A stretch of 64,000 nucleotides of DNA from Enterobacter hormaechei subsp. xiangfangensis (GTDB lineage: Bacteria > Pseudomonadota > Gammaproteobacteria > Enterobacterales > Enterobacteriaceae): NCBI RefSeq assembly GCF_001729785.1, contig NZ_CP017183.1, forward strand, positions 3,224,001 through 3,288,000, in the 5' to 3' direction. The position numbers and the translations under genes were made by a program. Shown here one piece after another: positions 1 through 11,117 of the stretch. The stretch's first letter is position 1, and the number at the start of each line of letters is the position of its first letter. The notes below the pieces were generated by a model that did no database searches, was not told where the DNA came from, and saw nothing but the letters and a program-made list of their open reading frames with translations.

Positions 1-765
1 CTCAGCATAGATGTGCGCGCCACGCGCCAGCGCGTGTTCCAGCTCTTCAACCACAACCATACCGCCGCCGCCAGCGATAACAAAACCGTCGCGGTGTGCA
101 TCATAAGTACGGGACGCTTTGTCTGGCGTTTCGTTGTATTTAGTGGACAGTGCGCCCATCGCGTCGAACTCACAGGCCATTTCCCAGCCCAGCTCTTCGC
201 CACCGCCAGCAAATACGATGTCCTGTTTGCCCAGTTGGATCTGCTCAACCGCATTACCGATACAGTGTGCGGAGGTCGCACATGCGGAGCTGATGGAGTA
301 GTTCACACCGTGGATTTTGAACGGCGTTGCCAGGCACGCGGAAACCGCTGAACCCATGGCTTTGGTCACAACATATGGACCGACCGCTTTCAGGCCGCGC
401 GGGCTGCGCATGGCGTCAGCACCGAACACCTGAGCTTTAGAAGAACCGCCGGAACCTGCAATCAGGCCCACGCGTGGGTTGTTCTGGTAAACGTCTTCGC
501 TCAGACCAGAATCCTTGATCGCTTCCTGCATGGAAAGATAGGCGTAGATAGAGGCATCGTTCATGAAACGAACCACTTTACGGTCAATTAAACCGGTGGT
601 GTCCAGTTTAACGTTACCCCATACGTGGCTACGCATTCCAGAATCTTTAAACTCTTCAGAGAAAGTGATCCCGGAGCGTCCTTCACGCAGAGATGCCAGG
701 ACTTCCTGCTGGTTATTACCGATGCTGGAAACGATGCCCAGGCCAGTAATCACTGCACGTTTCAT
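1..765 (-). CDS. fabB: 3-oxoacyl-ACP synthase I (FabB), C-terminal part outside window
   Basis: Beta-ketoacyl-ACP synthase I elongates acyl-ACP with malonyl-ACP in the cytosol and is needed for unsaturated fatty acid synthesis. The visible 255 residues begin [10 protein letters not shown] and contain the nucleophile cysteine in [10 protein letters not shown] (about residue 163), typical of the thiolase fold. The two catalytic histidines of the family lie in the missing C-terminal part, since about 405 residues are expected. The ATG at 763-765 is chosen because it matches the family N terminus. The gene is divergent from mnmC, and the region between them carries FabR- and FadR-like sites, fitting dual control of fabB in enterobacteria. 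Confidence 0.97.
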   Translation of the reverse strand, partial: MKRAVITGLGIVSSIGNNQQEVLASLREGRSGITFSEEFKDSGMRSHVWGNVKLDTTGLIDRKVVRFMNDASIYAYLSMQEAIKDSGLSEDVYQNNPRVGLIAGSGGSSKAQVFGADAMRSPRGLKAVGPYVVTKAMGSAVSACLATPFKIHGVNYSISSACATSAHCIGNAVEQIQLGKQDIVFAGGGEELGWEMACEFDAMGALSTKYNETPDKASRTYDAHRDGFVIAGGGGMVVVEELEHALARGAHIYAE

Positions 766-812
766 TCAATACCTCTGTAAGTCGCACTATAAAAAGTTTC
801 GAGTCGCACAAT

Positions 813-848
813 AGCGTACACTTGTACGCCGAACAAGTCCGATCAGCC
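813..848 (-). promoter_or_regulatory. FabR-like palindrome and adjacent FadR-like site upstream of fabB
   Basis: Positions 814-829 form a perfect inverted repeat, GCGTACA, two bases, TGTACGC, which resembles the FabR operator. Immediately beyond it, 832-848 read on the minus strand gives GGCTGATCGGACTTGTT, close to the FadR consensus (core TGGTCNGACC). In E. coli, FadR activates and FabR represses fabB from neighbouring sites. The match is from memory of the consensus; binding is inferred. The sites lie 48-83 bases upstream of the fabB start and also upstream of the mnmC start. Confidence 0.72.
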
Positions 849-923
849 ATTTTCTGTGGAAATTTGCACCGATGGGCTCACATCGCTAAGATCGTGCCAC
901 TGCCTGTCGGACGAGTAACTTAC

Positions 924-2921
924 GTGAAACAAAACGCCATACAACCTGCCAACCTCGAATTCAACGCTGAGGGTACACCTGTTTCCCGAGATTTTGATGA
1001 CGTCTACTTTTCTAATGATAACGGACTGGAAGAGACGCGCTATGTCTTCCTCGAAGGAAATCATCTCAGCACCCGCTTCCCTGAACATCCGCGCAGGCTG
1101 TTCGTCGTGGCGGAGAGCGGTTTCGGCACCGGGCTGAATTTTCTGACCCTCTGGCAGGCATTCGATTGTTTTCGCGCTGCATACCCCGAGGCTACCTTAC
1201 AAAGATTACATTTCATCAGTTTCGAAAAATTTCCGCTTACCGCGCACGATCTGCGGCTTGCCCATCAGCGCTGGCCGGAGCTTGCCCACTGGGCGGAACA
1301 GCTTCAGACCCAGTGGCCACCGGCTATCGGCGGCTGTCATCGTCTGATTCTGGATGACGGACGCGTCACCCTCGACCTGTGGCTGGGCGATATTAACGAC
1401 CTGACCGATAAGCTTGATGACTCAATGAATCAGAAAGTGGACGCCTGGTTCCTGGACGGTTTTGCGCCCGCTAAAAACCCGGACATGTGGAGCCCGCACC
1501 TGTTCAGCGCCATGGCACGTCTGGCGCGCCCGGGCGCGACGCTTGCTACCTTCACCTCCGCGGGCTTTGTCCGTCGTGGGTTGCAGGAGGCGGGGTTTAC
1601 CATGCGGAAAACCAAAGGCTTTGGCCGCAAACGCGACATGCTGGTCGGGGTGATGGAACAGGATCTGGCGATCCCGGCGCAGGCCCCCTGGTTTGCCCGC
1701 CGCGCCAGCACCTCGCGTGAGGTCGCTATTGTGGGCGGGGGTATTGCCAGCGCCCTGCTCTCGCTGGCGCTGCTGCACCGTGGCTGGCAGGTGACGCTCT
1801 ACTGCGCTGACGAGGCGCCGGCGACGGGCGCATCAGGCAACCGTCAGGGCGCGCTTTATCCCTTATTAAGTGCACACGATCCGGCACTGTTCCAGTTCTT
1901 CCCGGCGGCGTTTACGTTTGCTCGCCGCCTTTACGATAGCCTGCCTGTTGCGTTCGACCACGACTGGTGCGGCGTGACGCAGCTCGGCTGGGATGAGAAG
2001 AGCCAGCAGAAAATCACACAAATGCTGTCGCTGGGGCTGCCGGAGGACATCGCCCATGCAGTGACGGCACAGCAGGTTGCTGAGACCGCTGGTGTCGACA
2101 CCGGCTGCGGCGGAATTCAGTATCCACTCGGCGGCTGGCTATGTCCGGCTGAACTGACTTCTGCGGCGATAGCCCTCGGGCAGTCGCGTGGGTTGACAGT
2201 GCATTATGCCCATAAGGTTCAATCGCTAAGCCGCACTGCGCACTGGGAACTGCGTTTCGCTGACGGTAAAGAGGCCCAGCATGCCAGCGTTGTGCTGGCC
2301 AACGGACATCATATCAGCCAGTTTACCCAGACAGCATCATTGCCGGTTTATCCAGTCGGCGGCCAGGTGAGCCATATCCCGACTGCGCCCCAACTGAGCA
2401 AACTGCGTCAGGTGCTGTGTTACGACGGCTACCTGACGCCGCAAAATCCCTCCAACGGCCATCACTGCATCGGCGCCAGCTACCATCGCGGTGAAACAGA
2501 TATGCATTACAGCGAAGCGGATCAGCAGCAAAACCGCCAGCGCCTGGTCGACAGTTTTCCGGATGCGTCGTGGGCGAAAGAGGTTGATGTCAGTGAGGGT
2601 CAGGCGCGCTGCGGCGTACGCTGCGCGACCCGCGATCACCTGCCGATGGCGGGAAACGTGCCGGACTATGACGCCACGCTTGAAGTCTATCAGGATCTTG
2701 CAGACAGCAAAGAAACGGCGGTAAGTGCGCCCGTTCACCCCGAGCTGTTTATGCTGGGTGGCTTAGGCTCGCGGGGATTGTGCTCCGCGCCGCTGCTGGC
2801 TGAAGCGTTAGCCGCGCAAATGAGCGACGAGCCGGTTCCGCTGGACAGGGTTACGCTCGCGGGGCTGAATCCAAACCGACTGTGGGTGCGGAAATTGCTG
2901 AAGGGGAAAATGGTCAAGTAG
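924..2921 (+). CDS. mnmC: Bifunctional tRNA modification enzyme MnmC (mnm5s2U biosynthesis)
   Basis: MnmC finishes 5-methylaminomethyl-2-thiouridine at wobble position 34: an FAD domain removes the carboxymethyl group and a SAM domain then methylates. The 665-residue product has the N-terminal methyltransferase ([11 protein letters not shown], about residues 63-73) and the C-terminal oxidoreductase with a dinucleotide-binding VGGGIAS near residue 270. An in-frame upstream extension to 822 exists, but GTG at 924 is preferred because the protein then begins [13 protein letters not shown], matching the E. coli start, also GTG as I recall it. The gene is divergent from fabB and is followed by a repeat hairpin. 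Confidence 0.94.
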   Translation: MKQNAIQPANLEFNAEGTPVSRDFDDVYFSNDNGLEETRYVFLEGNHLSTRFPEHPRRLFVVAESGFGTGLNFLTLWQAFDCFRAAYPEATLQRLHFISFEKFPLTAHDLRLAHQRWPELAHWAEQLQTQWPPAIGGCHRLILDDGRVTLDLWLGDINDLTDKLDDSMNQKVDAWFLDGFAPAKNPDMWSPHLFSAMARLARPGATLATFTSAGFVRRGLQEAGFTMRKTKGFGRKRDMLVGVMEQDLAIPAQAPWFARRASTSREVAIVGGGIASALLSLALLHRGWQVTLYCADEAPATGASGNRQGALYPLLSAHDPALFQFFPAAFTFARRLYDSLPVAFDHDWCGVTQLGWDEKSQQKITQMLSLGLPEDIAHAVTAQQVAETAGVDTGCGGIQYPLGGWLCPAELTSAAIALGQSRGLTVHYAHKVQSLSRTAHWELRFADGKEAQHASVVLANGHHISQFTQTASLPVYPVGGQVSHIPTAPQLSKLRQVLCYDGYLTPQNPSNGHHCIGASYHRGETDMHYSEADQQQNRQRLVDSFPDASWAKEVDVSEGQARCGVRCATRDHLPMAGNVPDYDATLEVYQDLADSKETAVSAPVHPELFMLGGLGSRGLCSAPLLAEALAAQMSDEPVPLDRVTLAGLNPNRLWVRKLLKGKMVK

Positions 2922-2935
2922 GGTGCGGTCTGGTG

Positions 2936-2968
2936 CCCTCACCCCGGCCCTCTCCCTGTGGGAGAGGG
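2936..2968. repeat. Intergenic CCCTCACCCCGG-type palindromic repeat
   Basis: A short arm, CCCTCACCCCGG, leads into a perfect hairpin of CCCTCTCCC (2948-2956) and GGGAGAGGG (2960-2968). Related copies occur at 23925-23948 and, as an inverted pair, at 59406-59513. All sit just after stop codons of protein genes. This copy lies between the convergent genes mnmC and yfcL and could also terminate transcription, though there is no clear T-run. Confidence 0.75.
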
Positions 2969-2979
2969 CGGTGATACAC

Positions 2980-3258
2980 TTACTTCGCTTTCGCCTGCTG
3001 GAACAAATTATCCCACATGCCCAGCACTAAAGACTGGTCGCGCGGAGAGAGTTCCCCGGCCTGAATAGCGTTTTCCAGGCTGCGAGTGACTTCCGCGTGA
3101 ACGGCGTCGGCAGAGTGATCGTCCCCGGCTTCCAGCGCGGCTACCGCCAGCGTCAGGTGACCACGCAGATAACCGCTGGCGAACAGCTCATCATCACTGG
3201 CGTGTTCCACCATGTCATCAATTAACGCCAGAATGCGTGATTCAAATTCTGCGATCAT
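2980..3258 (-). CDS. yfcL: YfcL family protein
   Basis: This 92-residue, acidic, probably all-helical cytosolic protein matches E. coli YfcL along its whole length (start [14 protein letters not shown]). It has no signal peptide or membrane segment and its function is not known. It is the last gene of the minus-strand run prmB-aroC-mepA-yfcA-epmC-yfcL, beginning 13 bases after the epmC stop, so it is probably co-transcribed and translated with epmC. Confidence 0.9.
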   Translation of the reverse strand: MIAEFESRILALIDDMVEHASDDELFASGYLRGHLTLAVAALEAGDDHSADAVHAEVTRSLENAIQAGELSPRDQSLVLGMWDNLFQQAKAK

Positions 3259-3271
3259 CTTCTTTCCTCTG

Positions 3272-3817
3272 TTAAAGATCTTCCGGCCACGGGAAGCGTT
3301 CCGCCGTGATCTCCGGCGTGTGGTAATAATTCTGTAAAGCCTCGATCAGGCGTGCCGGACGTGCCGGGATGCCTTTCTCAAGATATTCCATCACCTGCGC
3401 ATGAACGCGGCGCTGGAAGACGATACGGTCTGGCTCGAAGTCGCCTTCGAGGTTGTCACAGCTCACGTTGAACGGGAAACCCGCCGCCACGCATAACAGC
3501 CATTCCAGCGCCTGGGGTTTCACCTCCACATCTTCAAACTGCCCCTGGGTGGCGGCGTCGCGCCCGTCCGGGCAGTACCAGTAACCAAAGTCCACCAGCT
3601 CGCGACGCGCTTTCCCGGCGATACACCAGTGCGAAATTTCGTGCAAACCGCTGGCGTAAAAGCCGTGGGCAAAGATGATGCGGTTATACGGAACCTCGTC
3701 ATCAGCTGGAAGATAGATCGGTTCGTCGTCGCCTTTAATCAGACGGGTATTAAAATCATCAGCAAAACAGCTATCGAAGATCTCAATCAGCTGTTCGTAG
3801 TTATGCGTACTGTTCAT
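3272..3817 (-). CDS. epmC: Elongation factor P hydroxylase EpmC
   Basis: EpmC (YfcM) hydroxylates the beta-lysylated lysine of elongation factor P, the last step of that modification. The 181-residue product carries a metal-site-like HEISH at residues 59-63 and matches the E. coli protein in length. Its ATG overlaps the yfcA stop by one base (TAATG), which implies translational coupling. The partner enzymes EpmA and EpmB and EF-P itself are not in this window. Identification rests on recognising the sequence. Confidence 0.92.
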   Translation of the reverse strand: MNSTHNYEQLIEIFDSCFADDFNTRLIKGDDEPIYLPADDEVPYNRIIFAHGFYASGLHEISHWCIAGKARRELVDFGYWYCPDGRDAATQGQFEDVEVKPQALEWLLCVAAGFPFNVSCDNLEGDFEPDRIVFQRRVHAQVMEYLEKGIPARPARLIEALQNYYHTPEITAERFPWPEDL

Positions 3818-4626
3818 TAGTTCATCCCCAACCAGGTGAGGATCTCCTGTCCATGGCTGTCATAAAGAAGTTTGGCGCTCATCACCGCCGAGACGACAAC
3901 AATCATCGGGCGGATCAGCTTTTGCCCTTTGCTTAATACCAGACGCGAGCCTGCGCGCGCGCCCAAAAACTGCCCTGCCATCATCACAAACCCGGTTGCC
4001 CAGATAACCTTGCCGCCAATGATAAACAGCAGCAGACCGCCAACGTTGGAGGTCGCGTTGAGGACTTTGGCGTGGGCGGTGGATTTGGCGAGGTTGAACC
4101 CGGCCAGCGTCACGAATGCCAGCGCGTAAAACGAGCCTGCCCCCGGGCCAAAGAAGCCATCGTAAAAACCGACGCAGCCACCGGCGATCAGCGCAAACGG
4201 CAGGCCGTGAAGGCGACGCTGTCGATCTTCTTCCCCGAGCTTTGGCATGAGTAAGAAATAGAGGCCGATACAGATAACCAGCAGCGGCAGGATCTGGCGC
4301 AGAATGTCGGACTGTACGTGCTGGACCAGCAGCGCGCCCGCCGTTGAGCCAATAAACGTCATCAGGATATTGAGCTTCTGATCGGCGAGATTCACAACTT
4401 TACGCCGAATGAAATAGAGCGACGAGGAGAGCGAACCGCCGCATGCCTGGAGTTTGTTGGTGGCAAGCGCCTGGGCAGGGCTCATGCCTGCCGCCAGCAA
4501 CGCCGGAACGGTGAGCAACCCGCCGCCGCCCGCCAGGGCATCGATAAATCCGGCTAACATTGCAACAAAAAAGAGCACCGCCAGCAGCAGCGGTGACACC
4601 ATGAACAGGTCGACGAAATTATCCAT
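3817..4626 (-). CDS. yfcA: TauE/SafE family membrane transporter YfcA
   Basis: The 269-residue inner-membrane protein is hydrophobic throughout, with about seven or eight membrane spans. The glycine-rich segment LAGGGGLLTVPALL near residue 31 is typical of the TauE/SafE sulfite-exporter family. The substrate of YfcA is not established; export of a sulfur-containing or organic anion is only a family-level guess. It overlaps mepA upstream and epmC downstream by one base each (TAATG junctions), so it sits in a tightly coupled operon. Confidence 0.92.
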   Translation of the reverse strand: MDNFVDLFMVSPLLLAVLFFVAMLAGFIDALAGGGGLLTVPALLAAGMSPAQALATNKLQACGGSLSSSLYFIRRKVVNLADQKLNILMTFIGSTAGALLVQHVQSDILRQILPLLVICIGLYFLLMPKLGEEDRQRRLHGLPFALIAGGCVGFYDGFFGPGAGSFYALAFVTLAGFNLAKSTAHAKVLNATSNVGGLLLFIIGGKVIWATGFVMMAGQFLGARAGSRLVLSKGQKLIRPMIVVVSAVMSAKLLYDSHGQEILTWLGMN

Positions 4627-5450
4627 TAAAGTACATGCTCATCCAGTAGCGCCTGGCAGGAAGGCGGCAACGGAGGCGGTGTCTTCTTCTCAGGCTTAGA
4701 GGTTCCAGGCTTGGCTGGTTCAAACCAGCTTTGCAGTTCGTAACCACAACCATCGCCAGGCGGTGGCAGCGGCTGATCTTCACATTCCAGGCTGTTCGCC
4801 GGGCAGCGCAGGCGAACATGCATATGGGCACGATGCTGGAACCACGGGCGCACTTTACGCAACCAGTCGCGATCCGTTCCCGCATCCAGGCAAAGCTGCT
4901 GCTTGATGGCCGGATTAACAAAGATCCGCGTGACGTCGTTATCCTTTGCCGCCAGCTTAATCATGCTGGAAATTTCCGGCGACCATCGCGAGGCGACGAC
5001 ACGTTTACCGTCGGCCGAGACCAGATCCAGCACCTGCGGTTTCAGCAGTTGCGCTGAGCTCCAGCGCGTTTTCGGCAATTGCAGGAAGATATCCACATCC
5101 AGTCCGGTCTGGTGGCTGGCGTGACCGCCGTTAAAGCGGCCACCGGCAGGCATCCCCATATCGCCAATCAGCATCGTGCCCAGCCCCAGATTATGCACCT
5201 GGTTGCCAAGACGCTGAATAAAAAGCACCAGGTCAGGATGGCCGAAATAACGGCGCTGGTCGGTGCGCATCACCTGATAGGTATCCGATTGCAGCGGAAG
5301 TTCCTGCGCGCCGACGATACACCCGTTGGAGAAAGCGCCAATGGACTGCGCGCTCCCCGCTACCGGATGGGTGATTTTCTGCCACGGCGTAGCGGCCAGG
5401 CTTGCTCCACTGACCAGCAGCGCCAGCAGAGCGATTGCGGTTTTTTTCAT
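4626..5450 (-). CDS. mepA: Penicillin-insensitive murein endopeptidase MepA
   Basis: MepA is a periplasmic zinc endopeptidase of the LAS/M74 family that cleaves D-Ala-meso-DAP cross-links in peptidoglycan. The ATG at 5448-5450 gives 274 residues, the E. coli length, with a signal peptide ending near ASLAA (residue 20). Longer in-frame readings run into aroC coding sequence and are rejected. The zinc ligands expected for the family are present: H113, D120 and H211. The start lies two bases after the aroC stop, so the gene is expressed with aroC and prmB. Confidence 0.95.
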   Translation of the reverse strand: MKKTAIALLALLVSGASLAATPWQKITHPVAGSAQSIGAFSNGCIVGAQELPLQSDTYQVMRTDQRRYFGHPDLVLFIQRLGNQVHNLGLGTMLIGDMGMPAGGRFNGGHASHQTGLDVDIFLQLPKTRWSSAQLLKPQVLDLVSADGKRVVASRWSPEISSMIKLAAKDNDVTRIFVNPAIKQQLCLDAGTDRDWLRKVRPWFQHRAHMHVRLRCPANSLECEDQPLPPPGDGCGYELQSWFEPAKPGTSKPEKKTPPPLPPSCQALLDEHVL

Positions 5451-5452
5451 AG

Positions 5453-6538
5453 TTACCAGCGTGGAATGGTGGTCGTCACATCCGCATTCTGCGCGCGCTG
5501 GCGCAGGAAGTGATCCATCAGCACGATCGCCAGCATCGCTTCTGCGATCGGTACCGCGCGGATCCCCACGCACGGATCGTGACGCCCTTTGGTGATCATC
5601 TCAACTTCATCGCCAGCGCGGTTAATCGTGTGGCCCGGCACGGTAATGCTGGACGTGGGCTTCAGCGCGATATTGGCAATAATTTGCTGCCCGCTGCTGA
5701 TGCCGCCCAGAATGCCGCCCGCATGGTTGCTCTGGAAACCCGCCTTCGTGATTTCGTCGCGGTTCTGGCTGCCGCGAAGCTTAACCACGTCAAAACCGTC
5801 GCCGATTTCAACGCCTTTCACCGCGTTGATGCTCATCAGCGCGTGGGCGATGTCGGCGTCAAGGCGGTCAAATACCGGCTCGCCCCAGCCAGCCGGCACG
5901 CCGTCGGCTACCACGGTGACTTTCGCACCAATGGAATCGCCCTCTTTTTTCAGGCCACGCATCAGCTCATCCAGCGCGTCCAGCTTGTCGGCATCGGCGC
6001 AGAAGAACGGGTTAAGTTCTACCTGATCCCAGTCTTTGATTGCCAGCGGAATGTCGCCCATCTGGGTCAGACAGCCGCGGATAACGATGCCGAATTTCTG
6101 CTGGAGATATTTTTTGGCAATCGCCCCTGCCGCCACGCGCATCGCGGTTTCACGTGCGGAAGAACGTCCGCCGCCGCGATAGTCGCGAAAGCCATATTTT
6201 TGTTCGTAGGTGTAATCAGCGTGGCCCGGACGGAAGACGTCTTTAATCGCGCCGTAGTCCTGAGAACGCTGATCGGTGTTTTCAATCAGCAGACCAATGC
6301 TGGTCCCGGTGGTACGGCCTTCAAATACGCCGGAGAGAATTTTGACCTGGTCCGGCTCGCGACGCTGCGTGGTGTAGCGAGAGGTACCCGGACGCCGACG
6401 GTCAAGGTCATGCTGTAAATCGGCTTCGGTCAGTTCGATGCCTGGCGGGACGCCATCAACGATACAACCCAGTGCCAGACCGTGCGACTCGCCAAAGGTG
6501 GTCACACGGAATACCTGTCCAATACTGTTTCCTGCCAT
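5453..6538 (-). CDS. aroC: Chorismate synthase
   Basis: AroC converts 5-enolpyruvylshikimate-3-phosphate to chorismate using reduced FMN, the last common step of aromatic amino acid synthesis. The product has 361 residues beginning [20 protein letters not shown], and [14 protein letters not shown] is a chorismate synthase signature. ATG at 6538 is taken rather than the GTG three bases upstream because it gives the family N terminus. prmB lies 60 bases upstream and mepA 2 bases downstream, as in E. coli. Confidence 0.97.
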   Translation of the reverse strand: MAGNSIGQVFRVTTFGESHGLALGCIVDGVPPGIELTEADLQHDLDRRRPGTSRYTTQRREPDQVKILSGVFEGRTTGTSIGLLIENTDQRSQDYGAIKDVFRPGHADYTYEQKYGFRDYRGGGRSSARETAMRVAAGAIAKKYLQQKFGIVIRGCLTQMGDIPLAIKDWDQVELNPFFCADADKLDALDELMRGLKKEGDSIGAKVTVVADGVPAGWGEPVFDRLDADIAHALMSINAVKGVEIGDGFDVVKLRGSQNRDEITKAGFQSNHAGGILGGISSGQQIIANIALKPTSSITVPGHTINRAGDEVEMITKGRHDPCVGIRAVPIAEAMLAIVLMDHFLRQRAQNADVTTTIPRW

Positions 6539-6598
6539 CACGGCTCCGATGTTGTTGTTTGTGTTTGAGCGTTGTGAAACGGGCCGAAGCCCGCTGGA

Positions 6599-7531
6599 TT
6601 AATCTTTGTAAATACTGAAGTATTCGCGTGCATCAAGCAGCTGCGCCTTGGTCAGCATAAAGACGCCGTCACCGCCGTTGTCGAACTCAAGCCAGGTGAA
6701 CGGCACATCCGGGTACTGCTCTATCAGATGTACCATGCTGTTGCCCACTTCACAAATCAGAACGCCGTCGTCGGTCAGATAATCCGGCGCGCAGGCCAGG
6801 ATGCGGCGGGTCAGCTTCAGCCCGTCAGAGCCGGACGCCAGACCCAGCTCCGGCTCGTGACGGTACTCGTTCGGCAGGTCGGACATGTCTTCTGCATCCA
6901 CGTACGGCGGATTGGTGACGATCAGGTCGTATTGCAGCGTCGGCAGGTCGCGGAACAGGTCAGAGCGGATAGGCGTGACGTGATGAATCAGCCCGTGCTC
7001 TTCAATGTTGTGTTCGGTGACGGCCAGCGCGTCGGTGGAGATATCGACGGCGTCCACTTCCGCTTCCGGGAAGGCGTACGCGCAGGCAATGGCGATGCAG
7101 CCGCTGCCGGTGCACATATCAAGAATGTGCTGCGGCTGATGGTTAATCAGGCCGTCAAAGTGGTTGTTGATCAGCTCGCCAATCGGCGAGCGCGGCACCA
7201 GCACGCGTTCATCAACATAGAACTCATGGCCGCAGAACCAGGCTTTGTTGGTCAGGTAAGCCACCGGAATGCGCTCGTTCACGCGACGGATCACGCGCTC
7301 AACGATGCGGTGTTTTTCGCTGGAGGTCAGGCGCGCGGTGCGCATGTCTTCCGGAATATCCAGCGGCAGATAGAGAGACGGCAGCACCAGCTGAACGGCC
7401 TCATCCCACGGGTTATCCGTACCGTGGCCGTACCAGATATTGGCGGCGCTGAAGCGGCTAACCGACCAGCGCAACATGTCCTGTATGGTATGCAGCTCGT
7501 TTACTGCTTCATCGACAAAAATTTTATCCAC
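6599..7531 (-). CDS. prmB: Ribosomal protein uL3 N5-glutamine methyltransferase PrmB
   Basis: PrmB methylates a glutamine of ribosomal protein uL3 using S-adenosylmethionine. The 310-residue protein has the SAM-binding motif [11 protein letters not shown] (138-148) and the glutamine-methyltransferase signature NPPY (207-210). Length and sequence agree with E. coli YfcB/PrmB. It is the first gene of the minus-strand operon running to yfcL and is divergent from smrB across 145 bases. Confidence 0.96.
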   Translation of the reverse strand: MDKIFVDEAVNELHTIQDMLRWSVSRFSAANIWYGHGTDNPWDEAVQLVLPSLYLPLDIPEDMRTARLTSSEKHRIVERVIRRVNERIPVAYLTNKAWFCGHEFYVDERVLVPRSPIGELINNHFDGLINHQPQHILDMCTGSGCIAIACAYAFPEAEVDAVDISTDALAVTEHNIEEHGLIHHVTPIRSDLFRDLPTLQYDLIVTNPPYVDAEDMSDLPNEYRHEPELGLASGSDGLKLTRRILACAPDYLTDDGVLICEVGNSMVHLIEQYPDVPFTWLEFDNGGDGVFMLTKAQLLDAREYFSIYKD

Positions 7532-7676
7532 TCTTTCCTCCAGGGCATGCTCGCATAATTTTCGGCGGCTAGTTTGCCATGAAGACGGCGATAAATCAGC
7601 AATGACGCGTGTCGCTTGAGGTTAAAAAATGCGTTTAGTCGGGTACACTATCGGAAATACGAGATGAGAATGACGA

Positions 7677-8228
7677 ATGAAAAAGAAAACATCGCTCAGC
7701 GAGGAGGATCAGGCTCTCTTCCGCCAGCTGATGACCGGGACGCGTCAAATCACGCACGACACCATTGTCCATCGCCCGCAGCGTAAAAAAGTCAGCGAGG
7801 TTCCGGTCAAACGTCTGCTCCAGGAGCAGGCCGATAACAGCCACTATTTTTCAGATGAGTTTCAGCCGCTGCTCAATACTCAGGGTGCGGTGAAATACGT
7901 GCGCGAAGACGTCAGCCATTTTGAACTGAAAAAATTACGCCGGGGAGATTACTCGCCGGAGCTGTTCCTCGATCTGCATGGGTTGACCCAGATGCAGGCG
8001 AAACAGGAGCTGGGGGCGTTGATCGCGGCATGTCGTCGCGAGCATGTTTTTTGCGCCTGCGTAATGCACGGCCACGGCAAACATATTCTTAAGCAACAGA
8101 CACCGCTGTGGCTGGCTCAGCACCCGCACGTGATGGCGTTTCATCAGGCACCCAAAGAGTACGGCGGAGATGCCGCATTGCTGGTATTGATTGAAGTGGA
8201 GGAGTGGCAGCCGCCAGAGTTGCCCTGA
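7677..8228 (+). CDS. smrB: Smr-domain ribosome rescue endonuclease SmrB
   Basis: SmrB (YfcN) is recruited to collided ribosomes and cuts the mRNA between them. The 183-residue protein has a basic N-terminal region and a C-terminal Smr domain with the family motifs DLHG (99-102) and HGHGKH (131-136). The ATG at 7677 gives the same N terminus as the E. coli protein. The gene stands alone between prmB (divergent) and sixA (convergent). A GC-rich dyad of ATGGCGGG and CCCGCCAT lies at 8233-8253, just after the stop. Confidence 0.93.
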   Translation: MKKKTSLSEEDQALFRQLMTGTRQITHDTIVHRPQRKKVSEVPVKRLLQEQADNSHYFSDEFQPLLNTQGAVKYVREDVSHFELKKLRRGDYSPELFLDLHGLTQMQAKQELGALIAACRREHVFCACVMHGHGKHILKQQTPLWLAQHPHVMAFHQAPKEYGGDAALLVLIEVEEWQPPELP

Positions 8229-8274
8229 CAGGATGGCGGGAGGCACGCTGCACCCCGCCATATCGCACGTCACG

Positions 8275-8760
8275 TCAGATGGCTTTTGCCATCTTCAGGT
8301 TGCACGGACTCATTTGCCAGTTAAAGACCCCTTTGCCGGTTTCGTCGAGGGTGACGTTGGCAATGGCGGACGTAGTGAACATCGGTGGCGTTTCGCCCGG
8401 GCACAGCTCAGATACCAGATAGCCGACCAGCGGCAGGTGGGAAATGACCAGTGCGGAAGCGACACCTTCATTGCACAGCGCCTGAAGATAAGCACTGACA
8501 AGGCCAACATCGCCACACGGCGTAAGTTCAGGGAGCACATCCACACTGGATGGCAGGTTCATACACTCCCCTACCACATCCAGCGTCTGTTCTGCCCGCA
8601 GGAACGGACTCACCAGAACGCGTTCAATGTCCACTTTTTGACCTTTAAGCCATGTCGCCATCTGACGGGATTCGTCGCAGCCACAGACGGTTAAAGGACG
8701 TACTGAGTCACTGGCGGCATCGAGTGCCGCGTCGCCGTGACGCATGATAAAAACTTGCAT
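8275..8760 (-). CDS. sixA: Phosphohistidine phosphatase SixA
   Basis: SixA is a small histidine phosphatase that removes phosphate from histidine; in E. coli it acts on the nitrogen PTS protein NPr. The 161-residue product starts MQVFIMRHGDA, with the catalytic RHG triad at residues 7-9 (H8), and retains a second conserved histidine in VISHLPL. No signal or membrane segment is visible. It is convergent with smrB and followed upstream, in its own direction, by a 209-base gap before fadJ. Confidence 0.94.
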   Translation of the reverse strand: MQVFIMRHGDAALDAASDSVRPLTVCGCDESRQMATWLKGQKVDIERVLVSPFLRAEQTLDVVGECMNLPSSVDVLPELTPCGDVGLVSAYLQALCNEGVASALVISHLPLVGYLVSELCPGETPPMFTTSAIANVTLDETGKGVFNWQMSPCNLKMAKAI

Positions 8761-8969
8761 ATTGCACCGCTTTTGTTAACCAGAATCACCGGCGTTGACT
8801 ACCCGCGATTAATGCTCTGAGGTAGAAAACCCGATGGCCGGGCATTGTGCCTGATCCATTCGGTGAATGAAACGCTGTTTTTTACCTCAATGGCGTAAGT
8901 ATAGTCAATCTCTGTTTACAATTTCGCCAGAACAGGTTCCATCACCTCAGGATTTACCCTTCTTTGACT

Positions 8970-11117
8970 TCAGTTTACGCAATCAGTTTCCCTTACGGGC
9001 CAGAATGTCTGACCCCGTTCCGCCATCTGCAATAATTCGTCACAAGGTGTAAACCGTGGACCATATTGCGAGGCCAGACGTTGCAGAATCGCAACCACTT
9101 CACCCGCCCCGAGGGTATCCATATACCGGAACGGACCGCCAAGGAATGGCGGAAAACCGATACCAAACACGGCGCCGATGTCGCCGTCGCGTGCGCTCTT
9201 GATCACCTGCTCACCAAAGCAGCGCGCCGCTTCATTGAGCATCATCATTACGCAGCGCTCAGCACACTGAACCGCCGACAATTTTGCCTGACCCGTGACA
9301 GGAATAAGCGCATAAACCGAAGGGTCGACCTGTTTCTTGCTTTTACGCCCTTTCGCGGCGTAAAGATAGAAACCGCGTTCATTTTTTCTGCCTTTGCGAT
9401 CGTCCTTCAAAATTGCAGAAACAAAGTTTGCAGGCGGCGCAAAACGATCGCCATAAGCCGCTTCCAGCACAGGGATAATTTTAGTCCCCGTATCAATTCC
9501 TACCTCATCCAAAAGTTGGATTGGGCCGACGGGGAAACCAAACTTCACCAGAGCGTCATCGACGTGCTCAATTTTCTCCCCTTCCGTCAGCAACCGCATC
9601 GCTTCGTTAATGTACGGCGCCAGAATGCGGTTGACGTAGAAGCCGGCTTTGTCCGCGACCACAATCGGGGTTTTGCCCTGTTTTTTCGCCAGCTTCACCA
9701 CGGTGGCAATAGTTTGCGGGCTGGTTGTGGCATGCGGGATAACCTCCACCAGCGGCATTTTTTCGACAGGGCTGAAATAGTGCAGCCCTATTACCTTCTC
9801 CGGGCGCACGGCTTTCGCCGCGATGTCGCCGATCGGCAAAGACGAGGTGTTTGACGCGAAAATGGTGTGCGGCGCGCAGTGCTGTTCAACGTCCGCCACC
9901 ATCTGCTGCTTAAGGGCCAGATCTTCGAACACGGCTTCAATCACCAGATCGCGGTGTGCAAACCCACTGTAGTCGGTGGCGCCAGTGATCATCGCGAGGG
10001 TTTTATCGCGCTCACTGGCCTTGATATGGCGGCGTTTCACTTTGCGATCAAGGTTCTGCCAGCTGTACTGCAACGCGTGGTTGATACCCTTAGGGTTGAT
10101 ATCTTTGATACGTACGGGCAATTTGCCTTTGCTGGCGGTGACAAATGCGATGCCGCCGCCCATCAGCCCACCACCCAGAACGCCAATGGCGCGCAGCGGA
10201 GCCGGTTCAGCTTCACTGCCCGGATCTTTTTTAACCTCCGTGCTGGCAAAGAAAATGCCGCGCAGCGCCTGCGACTGCGGCGTCATCGCCAGCTCGCCAA
10301 AGGCTTTCGCTTCCGCAGCATAACCGCTGCTGCTGCCCTGCGATAAACCGGTTTCAATCACCTTCAGAATGCGCGTCGCTGCCGGATAGTTCCCTTTGGT
10401 TTTTTGCTCGGTTTTTTTACCCACCATATTGAACAGCAGCGTGCGCCCCAGCGGCCCGGCGAGGATACGCTCGCGCACCGGCAGAGGGCGTTTCGCCTGA
10501 CGACCTTTCAGCGCCCGCTCAACGGCGGCCTCAAGCAAGATGGCGTGCGGAACGACCTCATCAACCAGACCCGTCTTTAACGCCTGACGGGCGCGCAGCT
10601 GTTTACCGGTTAAAATCATCTCCAGCGCCGTACTGACGCCCACCAGACGCGGCAGGCGCTGCGTGCCACCTGAACCGGGCAGCAATCCAAGCTGTACCTC
10701 CGGCAGTCCGAGTACCGTTTTCGCATCGTCGGTACAAATGCGGCTGTGACAGGCCAGCGCCAGCTCAAGCCCACCGCCCAGGCAGGCCCCGTGGATCGCA
10801 GCGACAACGGGTATCGACAGCGCATGGATCTCCGCCATTACCTGCTGCCCCTGACGCGCCAGGTCTTCTGCTTCCTGAGCGCTTTTCGCCCGGGCAATCA
10901 TGTTGATATCGGCCCCGGCAATAAAGTTATCCGGCTTTGCCGAGATAAATACCAGGCCACGTATCGCTTTGTTTTCGCGGATCTGTCTGAGCATCGCACG
11001 CACCTGAACGCCGAACTCGGCCTTCAGGGTGTTCATCTTTTCGTCGGGTACATCAATGGTGATAACAGCCACGTTATCAAGGCGAACAGCCAGGTTAAAT
11101 GCAGATGTCGTTTCCAT
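8970..11117 (-). CDS. fadJ: Fatty acid oxidation complex alpha subunit FadJ (anaerobic)
   Basis: FadJ has enoyl-CoA hydratase/isomerase activity in its N-terminal third and 3-hydroxyacyl-CoA dehydrogenase activity in the rest. The 715-residue protein shows the crotonase oxyanion-hole segment [15 protein letters not shown] and the NAD-binding [13 protein letters not shown] near residue 312. With the thiolase FadI it forms the multienzyme complex that acts under anaerobic conditions in E. coli. The start overlaps the fadI stop by one base (TAATG). Length is within one residue of E. coli FadJ as I recall it. Confidence 0.97.
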   Translation of the reverse strand: METTSAFNLAVRLDNVAVITIDVPDEKMNTLKAEFGVQVRAMLRQIRENKAIRGLVFISAKPDNFIAGADINMIARAKSAQEAEDLARQGQQVMAEIHALSIPVVAAIHGACLGGGLELALACHSRICTDDAKTVLGLPEVQLGLLPGSGGTQRLPRLVGVSTALEMILTGKQLRARQALKTGLVDEVVPHAILLEAAVERALKGRQAKRPLPVRERILAGPLGRTLLFNMVGKKTEQKTKGNYPAATRILKVIETGLSQGSSSGYAAEAKAFGELAMTPQSQALRGIFFASTEVKKDPGSEAEPAPLRAIGVLGGGLMGGGIAFVTASKGKLPVRIKDINPKGINHALQYSWQNLDRKVKRRHIKASERDKTLAMITGATDYSGFAHRDLVIEAVFEDLALKQQMVADVEQHCAPHTIFASNTSSLPIGDIAAKAVRPEKVIGLHYFSPVEKMPLVEVIPHATTSPQTIATVVKLAKKQGKTPIVVADKAGFYVNRILAPYINEAMRLLTEGEKIEHVDDALVKFGFPVGPIQLLDEVGIDTGTKIIPVLEAAYGDRFAPPANFVSAILKDDRKGRKNERGFYLYAAKGRKSKKQVDPSVYALIPVTGQAKLSAVQCAERCVMMMLNEAARCFGEQVIKSARDGDIGAVFGIGFPPFLGGPFRYMDTLGAGEVVAILQRLASQYGPRFTPCDELLQMAERGQTFWPVRETDCVN

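Noticed and set aside
822..923. In-frame N-terminal extension of mnmC
   Set aside because: It runs through the FabR/FadR operator region and is absent from the E. coli protein; GTG at 924 fits better.
5510..6418. Plus-strand frame of 302 codons opposite aroC
   Set aside because: It is antisense to the whole of a well-conserved enzyme gene, with no plausible start signal.
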